A stretch of DNA of 64,000 bases from Sporisorium sorghi (lineage: Eukaryota > Basidiomycota > Ustilaginomycetes > Ustilaginales > Ustilaginaceae): the NCBI GenBank assembly GCA_023212695.1, contig JALCCG010000004.1, positions 124,001 through 188,000 of the forward strand. The letters are read 5' to 3'. A program made the translations under genes and the position numbers. Positions within the stretch are counted from its first letter, which is position 1. Every line of letters starts with the position of its first letter. Under the pieces are notes generated by a model. The model ran no database searches, was not told the DNA's origin, and worked only from the letters and a program-made list of their open reading frames with translations. Below, piece after piece: positions 1 through 7,798 of the stretch.

Positions 1-1968
1 CGAAGGGGCGGTCACTGCTTCGGCTGCTTTATCATCTTTTTTCTCCGTTTGCAGCACCTGCACATCGCGGCTGCCGTCACGGTAGATCGTTACGCCTTTG
101 CATCCCAGATCGAATGCCAGCTCATACAGGCGCTTCGTATCTTCAACCGTGAAGTCAGCCGGACAGTTGGCCGTCTTCGAGATGGAGCTGTCCACCCAGC
201 GCTGAATCGCCGCCTGCACGCGGATATGGTCCTCGGCGGAGAGTGTCATCGCCGTGACGTAATAATCGGGAAGCTCCTCGCCCGGATGGCTGTCCAGCCA
301 GTCCTGGGCAATCGGCACGAACTGCTCGTCGAAGCCAAGACGGCTTTGACGGAAGTATTTGAAGGCAAAGTACGGCTCGATGCCCGTCGACGTTCCAACC
401 ATCGTACCCGTGCTGCCCGTCGGCGCTTGGGTAATCACGGTCACGTTGCGCGCGCCCTTTTCACGAACCGCATCCGCCACTTCAGGATACACTTCCGCCA
501 TATTTTTCATGAAGCCGCTTTGCAGGTACAGCTCGGCATCGAATGCCTGGAACGAACCCTTCTCTTCGGCAATATCGACGGAAGCCAGATACGCCTCGCG
601 TGCGATGAAGCCGTACAGCTTATCCAGGAATTCCAGTGATTCCGGGCTGCCGTAACGGATGTTCAGCTTGATCATCAGCTCGGCCAGACCCATCGTTCCA
701 AGGCCCACGCGGCGCTCTTTTTTCTGGTTCAATTCATTCTCTTCAAAATGGTACGGCGTCCGGTCAATGACATTATCCAGGAAGCGCACGGAGTAACGCG
801 TCGTGGTAGCCAGCTCTTCCCAAGCGACGTCATGATTCGCCTCATCATAGAACTTCGACAGGTTCATCGCCGACAGGTTGCATACGCCCCAGCCAGGAAG
901 TCCCTGCTCACCGCAAGGGTTCGTGCAGATAATCGGGTTGAAATACCAGCTGTTGGACATCTGGTTGTAGTATTCCATGAAGACAACACCCGGCTCCGCA
1001 GATTTCCATGCAGATTCGATAATCGTATGCCATACCTCGCGTGCTCTTACCGTTTTATATGGAATAACGCTATGTCCGGCTTTCTTCCATTTCTCCAGGT
1101 CACCGTCCCACAACTCATCATAATCGGGATCGGTGGTATCCGGGAACACGAGCTCCCAGTCCAGATCTTCCTTCACGGCTTTCATGAAATCATTGCTGAC
1201 GCATACTGACAGGTTTGCATTTGTAACTTGTCCCATCGTCTGCTTCACCGTAATGAAATCCTCCACGTCCGGGTGCCAATCGTTAATCATTAGCATGAGA
1301 GCGCCCCGGCGGCTTCCGCCCTGCTCGATCAGGCCTGTCGTATAACTGAACAATCCGCCCCACGATACCGCACCGCTGGAGGAACCGTTCACACCTCTCA
1401 CAATAGCCCGCCGAGGACGCAGGGAGGACAAATTGATGCCGACACCGCCGCCGCGCGCCATAATCTCGGTCATTTCGGACAGAGTTTCCATAATCCCGCC
1501 CCGACTGTCCTTCGGCGAAGGAATCACGTAACAGTTGAACAGCGTCAATTCATCGCTTGCACCCGCACCAGCCGCAATCCGACCGCCCGGCACCAGCTTC
1601 CAATCATCCAGAATCTCGCGGAATTTCCCGCGCCACTCCTCCTGCAGTTCCGGCGTTGCTTCCACCGATGACATAGCAGCTGCGAGTCGATCCCACATTT
1701 CTTCCGGCGTTTTCTCGATGGTTAACGTCAGCTTCTCCACATCCGATTCCACAAGCTCGCCCTTCCGTGTCTTCACCGTGACCTTGCGGCCTTCGCGCTT
1801 CACGATTTCGCCAACTTCCTTAGTCGGAAATTTAGGATCATCCTTCGTCAGAACAAGCACCACATCGCCGACCTTCGCGTTGTTGGTGTCCGCATCCTTC
1901 CAGGCATACCGGTCCAAAAAGATCTTCTCGCTTAAACCTTCCAGCCGCTGATTCTGCATCGTAGTCAA
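1..1968 (-). CDS. nrdJ: Adenosylcobalamin-dependent (class II) ribonucleotide reductase, 5' part
   Basis: Reduces ribonucleotides to deoxyribonucleotides using vitamin B12 as radical source. About 656 codons are present and the frame is still open at the left edge, so the C-terminus is missing. Reading the minus strand gives family hallmarks: an FNCYVIPSP block, an ARGGGVGINLSSLRPR loop, GSSSGAVSW, an EQGGSRRGA segment, an NLSVCVSNDF block and NPCGEQGLPGWGVCNLSAMN, where the NPCGE cysteine is one of the active-site cysteines. The start is set at a TTG because AGGAGGT ends 8 bases before it; an in-frame ATG nine bases further on (at 1959) is the alternative. The upstream region carries two NrdR boxes. 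No nrdE/nrdF genes are visible here. Confidence 0.93.
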   Translation of the reverse strand, partial: MTTMQNQRLEGLSEKIFLDRYAWKDADTNNAKVGDVVLVLTKDDPKFPTKEVGEIVKREGRKVTVKTRKGELVESDVEKLTLTIEKTPEEMWDRLAAAMSSVEATPELQEEWRGKFREILDDWKLVPGGRIAAGAGASDELTLFNCYVIPSPKDSRGGIMETLSEMTEIMARGGGVGINLSSLRPRRAIVRGVNGSSSGAVSWGGLFSYTTGLIEQGGSRRGALMLMINDWHPDVEDFITVKQTMGQVTNANLSVCVSNDFMKAVKEDLDWELVFPDTTDPDYDELWDGDLEKWKKAGHSVIPYKTVRAREVWHTIIESAWKSAEPGVVFMEYYNQMSNSWYFNPIICTNPCGEQGLPGWGVCNLSAMNLSKFYDEANHDVAWEELATTTRYSVRFLDNVIDRTPYHFEENELNQKKERRVGLGTMGLAELMIKLNIRYGSPESLEFLDKLYGFIAREAYLASVDIAEEKGSFQAFDAELYLQSGFMKNMAEVYPEVADAVREKGARNVTVITQAPTGSTGTMVGTSTGIEPYFAFKYFRQSRLGFDEQFVPIAQDWLDSHPGEELPDYYVTAMTLSAEDHIRVQAAIQRWVDSSISKTANCPADFTVEDTKRLYELAFDLGCKGVTIYRDGSRDVQVLQTEKKDDKAAEAVTAPS

Positions 1969-2078
1969 GAGCAACTACCTCCTATATAAGTTATAAAATC
2001 AAAAAGATTCCCAAGTATATGCGCTCACCAACAACATAACCTGTTATGTAGCCTGTCAAACATCCGAAACCACTATAT

Positions 2079-2093
2079 ACACTATATATAGTG
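2079..2093 (-). promoter_or_regulatory. NrdR box, promoter-distal copy just downstream of the likely transcription start of nrdJ
   Basis: The sequence ACACTATATATAGTG matches the NrdR-box consensus (ACACWATATATWGTGT-like). It lies just downstream of a TATAAT -10 element read on the minus strand at 2104-2109, so binding would block transcription initiation. It is 33 bases, about three helical turns, from the second copy. NrdR represses ribonucleotide reductase genes when dATP/ATP is high. Confidence 0.85.
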
Positions 2094-2111
2094 CTATTTA
2101 TTCATTATACT

Positions 2112-2126
2112 ACACTATATATAGGT
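2112..2126 (-). promoter_or_regulatory. NrdR box overlapping the nrdJ promoter spacer
   Basis: ACACTATATATAGG is a second near-consensus NrdR box. Read toward nrdJ it sits immediately upstream of the -10 hexamer (TATAAT, 2104-2109), inside the -10/-35 spacer. The in-phase spacing to the copy at 2079 is what is expected for cooperative NrdR binding. Confidence 0.83.
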
Positions 2127-2381
2127 TAACTATGCCGATAATGTGAAAATTAAGCCGACTGTTCCAAGCTCCCGCTCGCAAGCTTCTGCTTTCTTCCTCT
2201 CGCTCTCTTTTTCACTCTTCCCTATGAAAAAAAGGATGAAAATATCCAATTCCAGCAGCCGCGCACCCTCAGGGGATTTTCGCTTCTCCCAAATCCAAGC
2301 AAGGTTATGAAGACTTCTTTTTTCGTCCATACTACATATACACCGCTGGCCCGGAATATTTCACAACAGGAGGAGATCGAC

Positions 2382-4139
2382 ATGAACCATCAGCCATCTG
2401 CCGATTCAGGCATGATCATCGACCCGCGCATTCCCGTTCCCTTGCAGATCGACCGTTCCTGGTTTGACGATCTCGTCGGACGCCTGGACAAAGGCGGACC
2501 TTGGGGTGACTATCGACTGGCCCAGCTTGCCGTAGAAGGCGAGAAATCCCGCCTCGTTACAAGCTTCGAAGAGCTGCAATGCCTCAAGCATCTTGGCACC
2601 TTATCCCCGCTTCCCCACCAGACGGATACGGCAAGACGCGTTTTGTTCGAGATGTCGGGCAGAGCGATTCTGGCCGATGAGGTGGGACTTGGGAAGACAA
2701 TTGAAGCCGGTCTTATTTTAAAAGAATACCTCGTGCGCGGACTCGTATCCAAAGTTCTGATTCTGGTTCCCGCTTCCCTTGTGCTGCAATGGGTCCGTGA
2801 GCTGAACTCCAAGTTCGGCATACCTGCGGTCGCACAGAAAAAAGCCTATTCCTGGGGCAACGATATCGTTGTCGCCTCCATGGATACGGCCAAACGCGAT
2901 CCTCATCAGGAAATTCTGCTAAACGAAGAATACGATATGCTCATCATCGATGAAGCGCATAAACTCAAGAACAAGAAAACGTCCAATTATCAATTCATTC
3001 AAAAGCTGCGCAAAAAATACTGCCTGCTGCTGACGGCCACGCCCGTGCAGAATGACTTGAGTGAGCTCTTCAATCTCATCACGCTGCTGAAACCGGGCCA
3101 GCTTGGCGGCCAAGGACAGTTTGCCGCGAATTTCGTTGTCGATAAACGGAGACCCAAGAATCAGGACCAGCTCAAGGACGAGCTGTCCAAGGTCATGATC
3201 CGCAACCGCCGCGGCGAAGGCGAAGTGAAATTCACGAAGCGGTCCGTCCGCAATGTAGGGCTCAGCCTTTCGCCAGAAGAACAGTCATTATACGACGGGG
3301 TCACATCCTTCGTCAAAGATCAGTATCAGGCAGCCGGGGGAAATTTAAGCAGTATGCTGTCCCTCGTTACGCTGCAGCGGGAGGTGTGCAGCAGCCGGGA
3401 TGCGGTGTTCGTTACGCTTGTTAATTTGTCCAAGAAGCTCCCGGAGGACTCTCCCCTCCGCGATAAAATCTGGGAGCTGGTCTATCTGATCAAGGCCATA
3501 AAAGCGAACACCAAGGCCGAGAAAACCATTGAGCTCATTCAACAAATGAATGAGAAGGTTATTGTATTCACGGAATACCGGGCAACGCAGGAATATCTGC
3601 TTAATTATTTTCGTGATCACGGTCTCGTTTCCGTACCTTACCGAGGTGGGATGAACCGAGGCAAGAAGGACTGGATGATGGATCTCTTTCGCGGTAAAGC
3701 ACAGGTTATGATTGCTACGGAAGCGGGCGGAGAAGGCATTAATCTGCAATTCTGCCACCATATGGTCAACTTTGACCTGCCGTGGAATCCCATGCGGGTG
3801 GAGCAGCGGATCGGACGCGTGCACCGTCTCGGTCAAACCAACGATGTGCAAATCTTCAATTTATCCACCTCCGGAACGATTGAAGAACATATCCTGAACC
3901 TGCTGCATGAGAAGATTAACATGTTCGAGATGGTCATCGGCGGACTTGATGTCATTCTGGAGCGGTTTGAGAAGAAGGAATCCATTGAGAAGAGCCTGTA
4001 CAAAATCATGCTGGAATCCGGCAACGACGATGAGATCCGGCAGCGCATCAGCACACTGGGCGAAACGATACACCACATCAAACAGGATATCGAGCTCGAA
4101 AGCAGCGAAGAAGAAACCCTTAGAGAGGAAGAGGCCTAA
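2382..4139 (+). CDS. yqhH: SNF2-family DEAD/DEAH helicase, YqhH type
   Basis: 585-residue SWI2/SNF2-type ATPase with both RecA-like lobes. Lobe 1 shows ADEVGLGKTIEAG (Walker A, motif I), a DEAH box in IIDEAHKLKN and TATPVQND (motif III). Lobe 2 shows ATEAGGEGINLQ (motif V) and QRIGRVHRLGQ (motif VI). The family is RapA-like and moves on double-stranded nucleic acid or remodels complexes on it; the bacterial YqhH role is not established. Start ATG chosen because GGAGGAGA lies just before it; the frame is open further upstream. The next gene begins one base after the stop codon, the same yqhH-yqhG order as in Bacillus, so the two are probably one unit. Confidence 0.92.
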   Translation: MNHQPSADSGMIIDPRIPVPLQIDRSWFDDLVGRLDKGGPWGDYRLAQLAVEGEKSRLVTSFEELQCLKHLGTLSPLPHQTDTARRVLFEMSGRAILADEVGLGKTIEAGLILKEYLVRGLVSKVLILVPASLVLQWVRELNSKFGIPAVAQKKAYSWGNDIVVASMDTAKRDPHQEILLNEEYDMLIIDEAHKLKNKKTSNYQFIQKLRKKYCLLLTATPVQNDLSELFNLITLLKPGQLGGQGQFAANFVVDKRRPKNQDQLKDELSKVMIRNRRGEGEVKFTKRSVRNVGLSLSPEEQSLYDGVTSFVKDQYQAAGGNLSSMLSLVTLQREVCSSRDAVFVTLVNLSKKLPEDSPLRDKIWELVYLIKAIKANTKAEKTIELIQQMNEKVIVFTEYRATQEYLLNYFRDHGLVSVPYRGGMNRGKKDWMMDLFRGKAQVMIATEAGGEGINLQFCHHMVNFDLPWNPMRVEQRIGRVHRLGQTNDVQIFNLSTSGTIEEHILNLLHEKINMFEMVIGGLDVILERFEKKESIEKSLYKIMLESGNDDEIRQRISTLGETIHHIKQDIELESSEEETLREEEA

Positions 4140-4140
4140 T

Positions 4141-5103
4141 ATGACCATGACGCCGCAGCAGGTGCAGCAGCACTTCATGGCCTATTTGGAAGCCACCGAA
4201 TGCACCGTCATTGAAAAATCACCTGAGCATGTCACGGTGAAACTGTCCCCGCAGGCCGATAAAATGCTCACCAACCGCCCGTACTACTGGGGCTTTGTGG
4301 AACGTACCGGCGCTCCAGCCGAAACGTTGTCGTTCAACTTCGTCTTTGATCCGGATAAATACGATGAACGGCTCGCGAAGACAAAAGAGGCGGAAGTCAA
4401 AGCTCAACTCGCGGCACCAGTGCAGGATCCGCTGCTGGCCCGCTATTACGGAAATGCGCCGGTACTCCCTGTCCTTGGACCTGGCCGGATTCAACGGGAG
4501 AATATCGGTTATGGCAGCAGCCGGCTCGCCCAAATCTGGAATGCAGCCCGCGAGGAAGGCAAATGCGTTTATCTGTTCCAGCAGCGCGATACCGAGCCTC
4601 GCCCCCGAGGGCGCTCGACTCCTTATGAGCAGTGGCTTAGCGTCTGCTTTAAGGTAGAGTTCAGCTGCGATCTGAAGCGGGAGGAGCTGTTCTTTCTAGG
4701 AATCTCACTATCCAGCCGAACGATTGCTCAAGATTTCCCGGCTATCCTGAAGGGCCGCGACCTTACGCCCCGATTACCGGAGAGCGTTCATGTACGCCCT
4801 GCCGTGCTTACCCTTCAGCAGGCCGTATCCACGCTGGAGAACCATCTGATCGACAAATTGAGCAAGCTGGATTACGACTGGGCTGAGAAGGCAAGAGAAC
4901 GTCTGAAGGATGAGTTTCTGGTGATCGATGGCTATTACGAGGACTTGCTCAAGGAGCAGGACGAAGAGAAAAAGGTACTCATTGAGGAGCAATACCGGAA
5001 CAGAAGGTCCGAAATGCAGTGGCAGTACGAGCCAAAAGTGAGCTTGTCCGTCATAACCTGCGGCTTGTTTCACCTCTGTTCGCCCGTGGATGCCTCTTCA
5101 TGA
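4141..5103 (+). CDS. yqhG: YqhG family protein, partner of the SNF2 helicase
   Basis: 320-residue soluble protein starting MTMTPQQVQQHF. I recognise it as YqhG from its sequence character and from its position directly behind the YqhH helicase, with one base between them. Function is unknown. The first ~110 residues contain an NRPYYWGFVERTG segment and a predicted alpha/beta region; the last third is highly charged and helical (EQDEEKKVLIEEQYRNRRSEMQWQYEP), likely a coiled coil. No catalytic motif or membrane segment is visible. The tight coupling suggests a regulatory subunit or adaptor of the helicase, which is inference. Confidence 0.8.
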   Translation: MTMTPQQVQQHFMAYLEATECTVIEKSPEHVTVKLSPQADKMLTNRPYYWGFVERTGAPAETLSFNFVFDPDKYDERLAKTKEAEVKAQLAAPVQDPLLARYYGNAPVLPVLGPGRIQRENIGYGSSRLAQIWNAAREEGKCVYLFQQRDTEPRPRGRSTPYEQWLSVCFKVEFSCDLKREELFFLGISLSSRTIAQDFPAILKGRDLTPRLPESVHVRPAVLTLQQAVSTLENHLIDKLSKLDYDWAEKARERLKDEFLVIDGYYEDLLKEQDEEKKVLIEEQYRNRRSEMQWQYEPKVSLSVITCGLFHLCSPVDASS

Positions 5104-5248
5104 CGCCCCTCTACAAAAGCAGGCAAAAAAAGAACCTGTCCCCCTTCCCCTGCCGCGACAGCTTGCAACAGCCTTTGCAGAGCTTGTCCGATATGATCAT
5201 TGTTATCACATCCACGGCGCGTAGAGCCAAGGAAAGGCGGTTGATGAT

Positions 5249-6289
5249 TTGAAGCTTTGGAACGTAAGAATCTTCAGCAAATCGGATTCACCCTGCAACT
5301 ACCGGTCTCTCCGTTATAAATTGTTGTCAGCCTCTGTCATGATAACGGCCATTCTGTGGTTAGGTGCGGTAAATCCACTGACCAGCACAGCTGCAGCCAG
5401 TAATGGAGGTATCCATGGTACGCCAACGTCAAGCAGCCCCATTCTGGCTCAGATACCGGGCAGTTTGGTTGATTTTGCCGAGGAGACCGTGGATCATTTA
5501 TCGGTACATGCACCGTTTACCGCTTGGGACGAAGCAAAGATGGAATTCACCCCCCTCGGTCCGGGCACACACGGCTGGCTAATCACGATATCGAGCGAGG
5601 GTATTCCGCAAGGATATATGATTATTAGTGCAGCAGACGATGGTAGTTACATCCTAAGCGAGTACGGGATCGGCTCCACCCTACCCTTCAGCCAGGCGCC
5701 GCTGAATGAGCGCCTCGCAGCAGAAGGTCTTCTGAAGACAGGCGGGGTATTACCCCAAGGAAGTGTCGTCCGCAAACTGTATGATGTATCCCCTGTGTGG
5801 CAGGTTCAGCTTCCTGGCAAGAAGCCAGTTTATTTTAGCGCGCTGAACAGTGAGGCATTACCGGATGAACCTCAGTCGAGCAGAATCAAGGCATTACCAA
5901 CACCTCTGTCAGCAGCGACAAAAGGGATCGTCACTTCGACATCTTCGAATGCTTGGCTTGCCGAGACACCCAATCTATCAGCCGCAGCCTCCGAGGATCC
6001 TTACGATAATCTACTCTGGCTGACGTCAGCCCATCTAAACGCTGGCAGTAGTGCCGATCTCCGGAATCTACTACAGGAGCACTCTGCCCTGATATTCAAG
6101 TCCAAAAAAAGCAATGCCGCCTTCGGATCCCCTTTCAGCTTAACCGGCTGGCATCGCTGGTCTTCGGGGAATCAGCAGAATCCGGCTGCGATTTATGTAT
6201 CGGTTCCGCTGCGGGATAGCGACACCCTCCGCTTTTTACCAGCATCTTATCTGATCGGGCAGGGCCAATTCTATGCACAGCCGGAATAG
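5249..6289 (+). CDS. Exported protein of unknown function
   Basis: 346 residues from a TTG start with GGAAAGGCGG upstream. A hydrophobic stretch near residues 27-50 (LLSASVMITAILWLGAVNPL followed by STAAAS) looks like a signal peptide or signal anchor, so most of the protein should lie outside the membrane. Residues ~65-150 contain FTAWDEAKMEF and GYMIISAADDGSYILSEYG, which resembles the pro-region/inhibitor (Spi-like, PepSY-like) fold that precedes some secreted cysteine peptidases; no peptidase domain follows. Serine/alanine/threonine-rich linkers occupy residues ~205-260. No family recognised with certainty. It is followed by a strong terminator. Confidence 0.7.
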   Translation: MKLWNVRIFSKSDSPCNYRSLRYKLLSASVMITAILWLGAVNPLTSTAAASNGGIHGTPTSSSPILAQIPGSLVDFAEETVDHLSVHAPFTAWDEAKMEFTPLGPGTHGWLITISSEGIPQGYMIISAADDGSYILSEYGIGSTLPFSQAPLNERLAAEGLLKTGGVLPQGSVVRKLYDVSPVWQVQLPGKKPVYFSALNSEALPDEPQSSRIKALPTPLSAATKGIVTSTSSNAWLAETPNLSAAASEDPYDNLLWLTSAHLNAGSSADLRNLLQEHSALIFKSKKSNAAFGSPFSLTGWHRWSSGNQQNPAAIYVSVPLRDSDTLRFLPASYLIGQGQFYAQPE

Positions 6290-6367
6290 AGGGTTTCAAT
6301 CTAAGCACTCCTTCTGAAATGTACTTCAACCATCTGCCCTCATCGTTTTAAACATACAGACTAAACA

Positions 6368-6397
6368 GGACGCTGCCCTCTGAAGGGCAGCGTCCTT
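6368..6397. terminator. Bidirectional intrinsic terminator between the exported protein and yqzE
   Basis: Perfect inverted repeat with arms AGGACGCTGCCC and GGGCAGCGTCCT around a short TCTGA loop, followed by T-rich sequence. It sits between two convergent genes. Confidence 0.85.
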
Positions 6398-6449
6398 TGT
6401 TACACTGTATAAGATGTAAATTCGGAATTTTGTGAGCATGAAGCTGCAG

Positions 6450-6641
6450 CTACTTTTGCCTTTTTTTACGTTTGGAGGTTACGTCTTCTTTCCATAACGA
6501 CATAGAGAACGGAATCATACCGAACCAACGGGTGGTCCAGGATTCCTTGACCCTTGCCTTGCGCCGGATATCCTTAGGTGTATCTATATAATGAACTACG
6601 CGCTCCGTAATGTACTTAATTAATTCATCGCCGCTAGCCAT
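6450..6641 (-). CDS. yqzE: YqzE family protein
   Basis: 63-residue basic protein with the family signature YIDTPKDIRRKARVKESWTT then RWFGMIPFSMSLW, matching Bacillus YqzE, which is encoded near the competence comG genes. No com genes are seen here. The C-terminus is lysine/arginine rich (KRKKRQK). AAGGAG lies nine bases before the ATG. Function not known; the WFGMIPFSMSLW segment may associate with the membrane. Confidence 0.85.
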   Translation of the reverse strand: MASGDELIKYITERVVHYIDTPKDIRRKARVKESWTTRWFGMIPFSMSLWKEDVTSKRKKRQK

Positions 6642-6794
6642 ATGAATTCACTCCTTATGGTTTATCCATCATCCCAGTATCAGTTTGCTCCGTTTCAATG
6701 GATTCTAGACTCCGGAATATGATCGGCATGAATTTTCCGTAAAATGCACATTCTAATCAAGCCGAAATTTTTTACGTGAAAGAAGGAATCCATC

Positions 6795-7598
6795 ATGGTT
6801 AAGGCAGCAGGGGTATGCATGCTTCTCCTTGCACTGGCACTTCCAAGTTCTGTCGCGGAGGCTTGCCAAGCAAAAGAACAAGCCATGGCGCACCCCGCTC
6901 AATCCGTTTATCAAATTTCAATACAGTCAACCCAGCTTCTGTCAGAAACGCCGGAATCCACCCAATCCTCCGGTAAAGAAACCGACCACACCCAGCTTCG
7001 GCATCTGCACCCTTTTCCTTATGATGTCGTTCTGATTGATGTAGGTCACGGCGGAATCGATGGCGGTACGTCCTATGGCGACATTCTAGAAAAAGATATC
7101 AATCTGGCCATCTCACGCCGACTGTTCATGCTGCTTCGCCAGGAAGGCTATCATGCCGTGCTGAATCGCGATGCCGATTATGCACTTAGCGATGACAACC
7201 GCTGGCATCGAACCTCCTCCAGACACCGCCGCGATCTGTCGCAGCGCAAGCAGCTCAGCAGCGAAATTCCGACCAAGCTCGTGGTCAGCGTTCATGTGAA
7301 TTGGGGGAAGAATTCTTCCAAACGGGGCGGGATTGTGCTCCATCAATCCGAAGGCCGGAGCACTTTGCTTGCCGACACTATCCAGGAACAGTTGAATCTG
7401 GTGTATAACAACAGCAATCACATCATGCTGGGCAAGCCCTATTATCTGCTGAATCAAACCAAGGTGCCTGCGGTTATTGTAGAGACCGGTTTTCTGAGCA
7501 ATGTGGAGGATCGGACGTTGTTGACCAGCCGCAACGGCCAAATGAAGATTGCGGAGGCCATTGCCGACGGGATCATAAGTTATTTAACAGCTCTGTAG
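6795..7598 (+). CDS. N-acetylmuramoyl-L-alanine amidase (Amidase_3, CwlD-like)
   Basis: 267 residues. Cleaves the amide bond between N-acetylmuramic acid and the stem peptide of peptidoglycan. Signal peptide at residues 1-23 (MLLLALALPSSVAEA), a low-complexity linker, then the zinc amidase domain from residue ~78. Zinc ligands and catalytic residues are in order: DVGHGGIDGG (His), the Glu in GDILEKDINL, VSVHVN (His) and VIVETGFLSN (Glu). No SPOR, LysM or SH3 wall-binding domain follows, which makes it like CwlD-type enzymes acting on spore cortex or division septa. AGAAGGAA precedes the ATG. It stands alone between yqzE (divergent) and a chemoreceptor gene. Confidence 0.9.
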   Translation: MVKAAGVCMLLLALALPSSVAEACQAKEQAMAHPAQSVYQISIQSTQLLSETPESTQSSGKETDHTQLRHLHPFPYDVVLIDVGHGGIDGGTSYGDILEKDINLAISRRLFMLLRQEGYHAVLNRDADYALSDDNRWHRTSSRHRRDLSQRKQLSSEIPTKLVVSVHVNWGKNSSKRGGIVLHQSEGRSTLLADTIQEQLNLVYNNSNHIMLGKPYYLLNQTKVPAVIVETGFLSNVEDRTLLTSRNGQMKIAEAIADGIISYLTAL

Positions 7599-7615
7599 TT
7601 CAGAGCTGTTTTTGT
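7586..7615 (+). terminator. Intrinsic terminator overlapping the amidase stop codon
   Basis: Arms AACAGCTCTG and CAGAGCTGTT around a five-base loop that contains the amidase TAG stop, followed by TTTTTG. Confidence 0.85.
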
Positions 7616-7798
7616 TTGGATAGGGGAACTTCTAACGATCTAGGACCTAAAACCCGATCATACGTCAATAAATCTAACATCAATATGAAAAAAGTATCAT
7701 TTTTTTCAAAATCCCTTATAGAAATTTCAGGAAACTGTGGTAGTATAACTAACATATATAAAGATACATTACTCAAATAGGGATTGGGGGAGATCGCT

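Noticed and set aside
1..1968. Several plus-strand frames of 70-196 codons inside nrdJ
   Set aside because: They lie opposite a clearly conserved minus-strand coding sequence, and their translations are arginine/histidine-rich with no recognisable motif.
2130..2330. 66-codon minus-strand frame between nrdJ and the helicase
   Set aside because: No ribosome binding site before the ATG, composition is highly charged, and it overlaps the nrdJ promoter area.
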